Positions 57,990 through 64,000 of a stretch of 64,000 nucleotides of DNA are shown here, one piece after another. The stretch lies in NCBI GenBank assembly GCA_033851955.1, contig JAWSVK010000001.1:186001-250000 (forward strand), given 5' to 3'. The stretch comes from Profundibacter sp033851955. GTDB lineage: Bacteria; Pseudomonadota; Alphaproteobacteria; Rhodobacterales; Rhodobacteraceae. The translations under genes were made by a program, and so were the position numbers. Every line of letters begins with the position of its first letter. The first letter of the stretch is position 1. The notes beneath the pieces were generated by a model. That model was not told where the DNA came from. It made no database searches and saw nothing but the letters and a program-made list of their open reading frames with translations.

Positions 57990-59084
57990 ATGACTGAGAC
58001 GGCAACCGGTACAGGCGTTCTGCCCGACCACGCATTGCGCGATCTGATTGCTGCGGGCGGCATCACGGCCAGCCCCGGCATCATCCCCGAACAATTGCAG
58101 CCCGCCTCCTTGGATTTGCGTCTTGGCACAGTGGCTTACCGCGTGCGCGCCTCGTTTTTGACAGGCGCCAATGCCACGGTGGCCGACAGGTTGCATGAAT
58201 TCGAAATGCACCGCGTTGATCTGTCTGACGGGGCTGTTCTGGAAAAAGGTGCGGTCTATCTTGTGCCCTTGATGGAGAGCCTCGCGCTGCCCGCTGGCAT
58301 CCAAGCCGTCGCCAACGCCAAATCCTCCACCGGTCGCCTTGATCTGTTGACCCGAACCGTCACTGATTACGGCACCGAATTTGACCGCATCCCGCTGGGA
58401 TATACCGGCCCGCTTTACGCCGAAATCTGCCCGCGTTCCTTCTCGGTGCTGGTGCGCCCCGGCATGCGCCTGAATCAGATCCGGTTTCGCGCTGGCCAAG
58501 CGGTGCTGACCGACGACGAACTGCTGACGCGCCACACCAAACACGCCCTTGTCGATGGTGACGCCCATATCGACGACGGCCTTGGCTTCTCCGTCGATCT
58601 TCGCCCCAGTTCCGGTAATCTGGTTGGTTACCGCGCCAAACCCCATACCGGCGTGATCGACCTCGACAAAATCGGCTTTTACGATCCGATGGAATACTGG
58701 GAACCGATCCACACCGATGAGGCCCGTATCATTCTGGACCCCGGTGCATTCTACATTTTAGTCAGCCGCGAAGCCGTCCACATCCCACCCGATTGTGCGG
58801 CTGAAATGGCCCCCTATCTGGCCATGGTCGGCGAATTTCGCGTCCATTACGCGGGCTTTTTCGATCCCGGCTTTGGCCATGACGCGGCAGGCGGCAAAGG
58901 CTCGCGCGGCGTGTTAGAGGTCCGCTGCCACGAGGCTCCATTTGTGCTGGAACACGCCCAAATCGTTGGCCGTCTGGTCTATGAGCGCATGGCGTCAATC
59001 CCCGAGACCCTCTACGGTGCCGACCTTGCCTCAAATTACCAAGGCCAAGGCCTCAAACTGTCCAAACACTTCAAAACAATTTGA
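57990..59084 (+). CDS. dcd: dCTP deaminase, double-length alphaproteobacterial form
   Basis: The 364-residue enzyme converts dCTP to dUTP. The N-terminal half has the Dcd motifs GIIPEQLQPASLDLRLG near residue 30 and NAKSSTGRLDLLTR near 110. The C-terminal half (about 200-364) is a second trimeric-dUTPase-like fold (SVDLRPSSGNLVGYRAK, AGFFDPGFGHDAAGG). At about twice the length of E. coli Dcd, this is the double form seen in alphaproteobacteria. The ATG at 57990 has GGGGGA 5 bases upstream; another ATG lies at 57984. It is convergent with the scpAB side. Confidence 0.87.
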   Translation: MTETATGTGVLPDHALRDLIAAGGITASPGIIPEQLQPASLDLRLGTVAYRVRASFLTGANATVADRLHEFEMHRVDLSDGAVLEKGAVYLVPLMESLALPAGIQAVANAKSSTGRLDLLTRTVTDYGTEFDRIPLGYTGPLYAEICPRSFSVLVRPGMRLNQIRFRAGQAVLTDDELLTRHTKHALVDGDAHIDDGLGFSVDLRPSSGNLVGYRAKPHTGVIDLDKIGFYDPMEYWEPIHTDEARIILDPGAFYILVSREAVHIPPDCAAEMAPYLAMVGEFRVHYAGFFDPGFGHDAAGGKGSRGVLEVRCHEAPFVLEHAQIVGRLVYERMASIPETLYGADLASNYQGQGLKLSKHFKTI

Positions 59085-59170
59085 ATTAAATTTTCGGCTT
59101 CTTCTTGCCCAAAATACCTGCGCCGCAGGCATCAAAGCTTGCAACACCAAACCGTCCTTGCAATCAGGCG

Positions 59171-59374
59171 CTAAAACCGCCCCATGCGCTTGGCCAAACG
59201 CGCCATTTTCTTGGCCTTGCCAGCCGTGTCCTTGGCCCTTTTCGCTTGTTCGCGTTCAGCGGGTGTCATCTGGGCCGATGATTTGCCGCGGTTGGCCGCC
59301 ATGTCGATGCCCTTGTTCACAGCTTTGCGCATCACAAGCCGCATAATCATGTTGATGATCTGGTTGATATTCAT
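59171..59374 (-). CDS. Small basic hypothetical protein
   Basis: This 67-residue protein has an amphipathic hydrophobic N-terminus (INQIINMIMRLVMRKAV) and a strongly basic C-terminus (KRAKDTAGKAKKMARLAKRM). It is probably membrane- or nucleic-acid-associated. It sits 9 bases after scpB on the same strand, where many relatives have tatA, but it has no TatA motif. Function unknown. Confidence 0.7.
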   Translation of the reverse strand: MNINQIINMIMRLVMRKAVNKGIDMAANRGKSSAQMTPAEREQAKRAKDTAGKAKKMARLAKRMGRF

Positions 59375-59383
59375 AGCATCCTC

Positions 59384-60064
59384 CTATTCTTCAAACATTT
59401 CACTTTGGCCAATGGCCTCACCATCTTCATCCTCGGCCTCGGGCATGCCGGGCATGGCGCCAGGCGGCGGACGGCTCTCTAACAATCCGGCGGAACGCAG
59501 CTCTTTTAGCCCCGGCAGATCGCGGGCGTTTTCCAGACCGAAGTGATCCAAAAACCCTTGGGTCACAACAAAGGTCACGGGCCGCCCCGGTGTCATCCGA
59601 CGCCGACCAAAACGGATCCATTCCATTTCGAGCAATTGATCCACCGTACCACGGCTCACCGAAACCCCACGAATTTCTTCGATTTCCGAACGGGTCACCG
59701 GTTGGTGATAGGCGATAATCGCCAAGGTCTCGATTGCGGCGCGCGACAGTTTGCGGGTCTCAACCGTCTCTTTTTGCATCAAAAAACCCAAGTCCGGTGC
59801 CGTGCGGATTGACCAAGCATCCCCCACCCGCACCACCGAAACACCGCGCCCCTCATAGCGTTTGCGCAAATACACAATCGCCTCGGATGCATCACATCCA
59901 TGCGGCATGCGGTCGGTCATTTCCTTAACCGTCACAGGCTCTGCCGTGGCAAATAGGATCGCCTCAACCATGCGTTCCTGCTCGCCCATTGGCGGGGCCT
60001 CGAACAGGCTTTCTTCGATCTCTGAGGCTTCGATCTCGTTGTTTTGATCTTTTTCAGCCATCAT
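59384..60064 (-). CDS. scpB: Segregation and condensation protein ScpB
   Basis: The 226-residue protein has two winged-helix domains: MVEAILFATAEPVTVKEM near residue 32 and LSRAAIETLAIIAYHQPVTRSEIEEIRGV near 110. It binds ScpA to form the SMC complex that compacts chromosomes. The N-terminus is acidic and unconserved. ATGATG lets translation start at 60064 or 60061, overlapping scpA. Confidence 0.93.
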   Translation of the reverse strand: MMAEKDQNNEIEASEIEESLFEAPPMGEQERMVEAILFATAEPVTVKEMTDRMPHGCDASEAIVYLRKRYEGRGVSVVRVGDAWSIRTAPDLGFLMQKETVETRKLSRAAIETLAIIAYHQPVTRSEIEEIRGVSVSRGTVDQLLEMEWIRFGRRRMTPGRPVTFVVTQGFLDHFGLENARDLPGLKELRSAGLLESRPPPGAMPGMPEAEDEDGEAIGQSEMFEE

Positions 60065-60852
60065 TCTGGCCCTCTTTTGCGTATTTGGATCGGGGCAAAT
60101 GCCTCATCTTGACGAATGTCGATCTGGCCCAGTTTAGCCAACTCCAACGACGCCGAAAAATTTGCAGCTGTGGCGCTGCGGCGCCGTGCAGGGTCAGTCT
60201 CCCACCCCTCGGGCAGATAGCTTTCCAGCCCCGTCCAATCGCCCGCATAGCCAATTAGGCTGCGCATCCGGTCCAGCGCTTGCTCCAACGTCATGATTGA
60301 CTTGCGATCCATCACAAAAGGGCGAAATTCGTCCTTGGTGCGGGTGCGCGCGTAAGCTTGCATCAGGTCCAGCAGCGTCGCGGTATAGGTGACGCGGCGA
60401 ATGCGGGTGACATCTTCGGGCAATCCACGAGCAAAGAAATCACGCCCCATCTGGTCGCGCGCCATCAATTTGGCCGCTGCGTCACGCATGGCTTGCAGGC
60501 GTTCCAGCTGGAAAGCCAAATGCGCCGCCAGCTCTTCGCCTGAAGGGCCTTCTTCAGTGGGGTCAGGCGGCAGCAGCAGGCGTGATTTCAAGAAAGCCAA
60601 CCATGCCGCCATCACGAGGTAATCTGCTGCAAGTTCAAGGCGCAATGCCTTGGCTTCATTAATAAATTTCAAATATTGTTCAGCCAAGTCGAGCACTGAA
60701 ATCTTGCGCAGATCGACCTTTTGGGTGCGCGACAGCGTCAACAATAAATCCAGTGGGCCTTCATAGCCATCGACGTCGACAATCAAGGCTTCGGCCACCA
60801 GCCGATCCTCTACCGCAAGCGGTTTATCTTCCTCGAAGTCTAACTCAGCCAT
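60061..60852 (-). CDS. scpA: Segregation and condensation protein ScpA
   Basis: The 263-residue kleisin has the N-terminal motif VDGYEGPLDLLLTLSRTQKVDLRKISVLDLAEQY (given here as its parts: residues 26-60) and the AADYLVMAAWLAFLKSRLLLP helix near 78. It links the SMC heads with ScpB. It starts 14 bases after nagZ ends and overlaps scpB. Confidence 0.93.
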   Translation of the reverse strand: MAELDFEEDKPLAVEDRLVAEALIVDVDGYEGPLDLLLTLSRTQKVDLRKISVLDLAEQYLKFINEAKALRLELAADYLVMAAWLAFLKSRLLLPPDPTEEGPSGEELAAHLAFQLERLQAMRDAAAKLMARDQMGRDFFARGLPEDVTRIRRVTYTATLLDLMQAYARTRTKDEFRPFVMDRKSIMTLEQALDRMRSLIGYAGDWTGLESYLPEGWETDPARRRSATAANFSASLELAKLGQIDIRQDEAFAPIQIRKRGPE

Positions 60853-60866
60853 TACTCATTCTTCGC

Positions 60867-61880
60867 TCAATTATCACTGCACCCGCTTAACAGGCCCGCA
60901 AGTTCGGCTTCCAGCGCTGAAATGTCAATGATATCTGGTGAAATGCGTTTACTTAGGGCGGAGTCAGCCCGTTTTTGGGCGGCCAATGTAAGCGCCCCCG
61001 TCTCTTGGGCAACCTGTTGCATTTCATCCATGTCGCTGTTGCAATGCAGGATCAAATCCATGCCCGCCGCCAAGGAGGCGCGGGTGTTCTCCACCAAACT
61101 CCCTTGCAGGGCTTTCATGGATATATCATCGGTCATCAGCAACCCGTCAAAGCCGATGTCATCGCGCACCAGCTGCGTCATCACAGTTGAGGTCGTGGCG
61201 CAGTCGACAGGGTCGATATCCTCATAGATCACATGCGCCGACATCCCGAGTGGAATGTCCGCTACGGCCTTCATCGCGGCGAAATCAGTGGCGTCCAAAT
61301 CAGCGCGTTTCGCACTGACGCGCGGCATTTCCAAATGGCTGTCCGAAGTGGCCCGACCATGGCCCGGAATATGTTTCAAAATTGGCAATACACCGCCATC
61401 CAGCAGCCCGTCTGCCACAGCACGGCTTACGGCGCCAACAGTGGCCGCGTCCTCGCCATAGCAACGGTTATACAAAAATGGATGGGTCTCCGCCGTGGCC
61501 ACATCGGCGCAAGGCGCGCAATTGCTATCCACACCAATCGCACGCAGCTCTTCGGCAATGATGCGATAGCGTATGTACATGCTGCGCTCTGCTGCCGCAT
61601 GGTTTGCTTTGATCTGATCCAGCGGTGCCATCCAGTGTCGCCACTGCGGCGGGGTCAGCCGTTCAACGCGGCCACCTTCCTGGTCAATGGTGATCACGGC
61701 GTCGCGCCCAACGCTGGCGCGCAGATCATCCGTTAGGCGGCGCAATTGGTCAGGATTATCGACATTACGCGCGAATAGAATAAAGCCCCAAGGATTGGTT
61801 TCGGCGAAAAACGCGGCCTCGTGAGGCAACAGTGTTTCACCCGCGCATCCAAAGATGTAAGCGCCTTGTGATCCCGTCAC
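60867..61880 (-). CDS. nagZ: Beta-N-acetylhexosaminidase NagZ
   Basis: The 337-residue family 3 glycosidase recycles peptidoglycan by cutting GlcNAc from anhydro-muropeptides. Motifs: ITIDQEGGRVERL near residue 60, KHIPGHGRATSDSHLEMP near 163 with the catalytic His, and LLMTDDISMKAL with the nucleophile Asp near 243. It starts with GTG directly after the stop of the SPOR gene; AAGG lies 9 bases upstream. Confidence 0.92.
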   Translation of the reverse strand: MTGSQGAYIFGCAGETLLPHEAAFFAETNPWGFILFARNVDNPDQLRRLTDDLRASVGRDAVITIDQEGGRVERLTPPQWRHWMAPLDQIKANHAAAERSMYIRYRIIAEELRAIGVDSNCAPCADVATAETHPFLYNRCYGEDAATVGAVSRAVADGLLDGGVLPILKHIPGHGRATSDSHLEMPRVSAKRADLDATDFAAMKAVADIPLGMSAHVIYEDIDPVDCATTSTVMTQLVRDDIGFDGLLMTDDISMKALQGSLVENTRASLAAGMDLILHCNSDMDEMQQVAQETGALTLAAQKRADSALSKRISPDIIDISALEAELAGLLSGCSDN

Positions 61881-62960
61881 TTAGCGCACCTTCACAGGGA
61901 TACAGGCAGCCTTCTCGGCCAATAGCGCCGAACAAAAGCGCCGCGCATCAGACAGATCATCAAAGCCCATGGCCCGCAAACGGTAGAACGTGCGCCCACC
62001 GCTTTGCGCCTTTTGGATCACCCGCGATTTGCCCTCCATGTATTCCGTGAACCGACCATACAAACGGTCCCATTCTTTTTGCGCAATCTCGGGGCTGTCG
62101 TAGGCGCCAAGCTGGGCCAGACGTGTGCCTGCGGTGATGGTTGAGGCGTCCACTTCGGTGGCGGGGGCTGACACGGTTTGGGCCGCGACCACTTCGACCG
62201 AAGCGGTGGCGGGCGTGACGTTTAAACCTGCGGGGCGTCCCGATGGGCGCGGCGAATGTGACACGCCGGAAACCGAGGATGAAATAGTGGCTATTTGTGG
62301 CTTGGCTGGCACGGGGGTCACTTGGGTAAGCGGCGTTGTGGTGGCGGCAATCTGATCGGCCAGCGCCAAGGCTTGGGCAACGGCCCTGTCTGTATCAGAC
62401 ATCTCTGGGGCGGCTGGATCGTTCAAAGCAACCACGACGCCTTGGCCGTCATCAACAACGGCAGGCAGGTTGGGCTCTGGCACGGCTTCTTGCAACAAAG
62501 CCGGTGCGGAAATTTCATCATTTGGGCCCAATGCAACTTCGGCATCCGCTGCTTCAGCGGTCGGCGTGGCATCGGCACGAGGTGTCGGACGGCGCAGGCC
62601 TGGCTGATCCTGCTCGGTCACACCAGCACCTGCCGGGGCAAGCACCAAACGGTCGGCGGTTGGCGCGGCCACACCATCTGATTGCACACGATTTACAGCC
62701 AGCCCTTGGTGGGCGGTTTGCGCGCCGCCCGGATTTTCCGGTTGGATCCGCATGGGCCCGTCGAGCGCACGCACGACAGGCACGCCTGACACATCACGCA
62801 CCAGCAACCGATAGCCCCAAACCCCGATCCCGACGACCAAAGCAACAGACATCACGGCCCCAGCCGTATTCACAAGTTTGGAAATCCTGCGCGATCCGGA
62901 TGCAGCTCCCGCCGCGCCTTGCGGTGCAGGTTCTGCACCACCATATTCAAAATCCGCCAT
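61881..62960 (-). CDS. SPOR-domain membrane protein
   Basis: The 359-residue protein has a transmembrane helix near residues 35-55 (AGAVMSVALVVGIGVWGY), a long Pro/Ala-rich periplasmic linker, and a C-terminal SPOR domain (about 280-359: LAQLGAYDSPEIAQKEWDRL, RTFYRLRAMGFDDLSDARRFC). SPOR domains bind denuded peptidoglycan at the division site. The start at 62960 is preferred because it is nearer to the family N-terminus. It is between argS and nagZ, a conserved order. Confidence 0.85.
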   Translation of the reverse strand: MADFEYGGAEPAPQGAAGAASGSRRISKLVNTAGAVMSVALVVGIGVWGYRLLVRDVSGVPVVRALDGPMRIQPENPGGAQTAHQGLAVNRVQSDGVAAPTADRLVLAPAGAGVTEQDQPGLRRPTPRADATPTAEAADAEVALGPNDEISAPALLQEAVPEPNLPAVVDDGQGVVVALNDPAAPEMSDTDRAVAQALALADQIAATTTPLTQVTPVPAKPQIATISSSVSGVSHSPRPSGRPAGLNVTPATASVEVVAAQTVSAPATEVDASTITAGTRLAQLGAYDSPEIAQKEWDRLYGRFTEYMEGKSRVIQKAQSGGRTFYRLRAMGFDDLSDARRFCSALLAEKAACIPVKVR

Positions 62961-63041
62961 TTTCTGCCTCACTGCCCGCATCGCGAATTGCGATGTTGGT
63001 CACTCTAAACTGCCTCGTGACCGCAGTGGATGCACTTGTTG

Positions 63042-64000
63042 TCAGCGCATTTCCTTAGCTGGGGTCACACCTAGAATACCAAGTCCGGCTGAAATAACAA
63101 TGGAAACCGAACGAATAAGGGCGATTTTCGCCTGAGAGGTCGCACTGTCGCCCTCTTGCAAGAACCTCAGCTCCGTCAAATCATTGCCACGGTTCCACAG
63201 GGCGTGGAAATCTCCGGCCAATTCATAGAGGTAAAACGCCACGCGGTGTGGTTCGTTTGTGCGGGCGGCAATTTCGATCAAGCGCGGCCATTCAGCCAGT
63301 TTTTTGATCACCGTCAGCTCGGCCTCGTGATCCAATTTGGTCAAATCAGCCGCCGCTAAAGTGACGTCATCCACCGCGATATTAGCATCCGCCGCTTTAC
63401 GCATAACCGAATGGATACGCGCGTTTGCATATTGCACATAGAACACCGGATTGTCCTTGGACTGCTCCAACACTTTGGAAAAATCAAAGTCCAACGGCGC
63501 GTCATTTTTGCGGGTCAGCATCACAAAACGGGTCACGTCTGGACCAACCAGTTCGACCACCTCGCGCAGGGTGACAAAATTTCCCGCCCGTTTGGACATT
63601 TTAAACGGTTGGCCATCTTTGAACAGGCGCACCAATTGGCACAGCTTGATATCCAGCGGCACTTTGCCGTCTGACAGGGCCGACACGGCCGCTTTCATAC
63701 GCTTAACATAACCGCCGTGATCAGCGCCGAACACGTCGATCAATTCATCAAAGCCGCGCTCGACCTTATCGAAATGATAGGCGATGTCGGGGGCGAAATA
63801 GGTCCAGCCACCGTCGGATTTTTTGACAGGCCGATCCACGTCATCGCCATGTTCGGTGGACTTGAACAGGGTCTGTACGCGCGGCTCCCAATCGTCATCC
63901 GCCTTGCCTTTGGGCGGTGGTAAAGTTCCCTCGTAGATCAATCCCTTAGCGGATAGATCCTCAAGTGCGGATTCAATTTTTCCCGAGCCATACAGCGATT
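63042..64000 (-). CDS. argS: Arginyl-tRNA synthetase, C-terminal part (runs off the window)
   Basis: The frame is open to the right edge, so the N-terminal half, including HIGH, lies outside. Visible are FKSTEHGDDVDRPVKKSDG, DVFGADHGGYVKRMKAAV, the KMSK-type loop KMSKRAGNFVTLREVVELVG and the C-terminal DALR anticodon-binding domain (YVQYANARIHSVMRKA onwards). The enzyme charges tRNA-Arg. It begins the argS-SPOR-nagZ-scpA-scpB run. Confidence 0.93.
   Translation of the reverse strand, partial: SLYGSGKIESALEDLSAKGLIYEGTLPPPKGKADDDWEPRVQTLFKSTEHGDDVDRPVKKSDGGWTYFAPDIAYHFDKVERGFDELIDVFGADHGGYVKRMKAAVSALSDGKVPLDIKLCQLVRLFKDGQPFKMSKRAGNFVTLREVVELVGPDVTRFVMLTRKNDAPLDFDFSKVLEQSKDNPVFYVQYANARIHSVMRKAADANIAVDDVTLAAADLTKLDHEAELTVIKKLAEWPRLIEIAARTNEPHRVAFYLYELAGDFHALWNRGNDLTELRFLQEGDSATSQAKIALIRSVSIVISAGLGILGVTPAKEMR

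Noticed and set aside
57933..58712. 259-residue open frame antisense to dcd, reaching the tRNA flank
   Set aside because: The dcd frame has full family motifs, while this one has none.

Overview
The window is chromosomal DNA of an alphaproteobacterium, most likely a marine Rhodobacterales (Roseobacter-group) species. The evidence is gene content and order: an argS–SPOR–nagZ–scpA–scpB run, a bamE / DUF177–rpmF–plsX–fabH–ihfA–MerR–tRNA-Pro run, an alphaproteobacterial double-length dCTP deaminase, ectoine degradation genes, a FAD/GcvT-type methylamine oxidoreductase and large RTX proteins. I see no phage, insertion sequence, integrase or CRISPR array. The species cannot be fixed from the sequence alone.

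Layout. 1–2 kb: an orphan LsrF-type thiolase, a small unknown gene and a CueR regulator with a perfect operator. 2–7.3 kb: a five-gene branched-chain (HAAT) amino-acid ABC transporter on the minus strand. 7.5–13.2 kb: a GlxA-type regulator, class II DAHP synthase, a PAS protein, YicC, guanylate kinase and a gamma-carbonic-anhydrase-like protein. 13.4–16.4 kb: a FAD/GcvT oxidoreductase and a MocA-like nucleotidyltransferase. 16.5–21.2 kb: a 1553-residue RTX protein ending in a Hint domain, preceded by an 849-bp intergenic region. 22–26.2 kb: modABC molybdate uptake downstream of a PiT phosphate transporter. 26.5–30.7 kb: ectoine degradation (doeA, doeB, an aminotransferase and an AsnC/Lrp regulator). 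30.8–34.5 kb: a second RTX protein and a MATE exporter coupled to a small protein. 34.7–46.3 kb: a complete nitrate-assimilation island. 46.3–52.6 kb: a CHASE-GGDEF-EAL protein, CheD and a large chemoreceptor. 52.8–64 kb: housekeeping genes.

How the genes work together. The nitrate island is the best integrated unit. nasT (ANTAR antiterminator) and nasS (nitrate sensor) overlap and sit in front of a 197-nt leader. The leader carries two hairpins with A-N-N-G-N-N hexaloops followed by a long hairpin with a U-tract, the arrangement expected for NasT-dependent transcription antitermination. Behind it lie the uptake system nrtA–nrtB–nrtCD and the enzymes nirB–nirD–nasA; every junction from nrtCD to nasA overlaps. 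The modABC genes upstream could supply molybdenum for NasA. The fused NrtCD ATPase is asymmetric: H-loop and signature-motif changes fall so that one composite ATP site looks canonical and the other degenerate.

Other regulatory signals include an exact TTAA-N7-TTAA CtrA-type site in front of the c-di-GMP gene, a 31-bp CueR operator, two palindromes ahead of the amino-acid-binding protein gene, and palindromes or hairpins ahead of doeA, modA, pit, the MATE gene and the FAD/GcvT gene. The signals closest to a less-described system are the nas leader, the NrtCD asymmetry and the unexplained 849-bp region upstream of the Hint-RTX gene, which holds a terminator-like hairpin with no gene in front of it. 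I found no clearly new multi-gene system.
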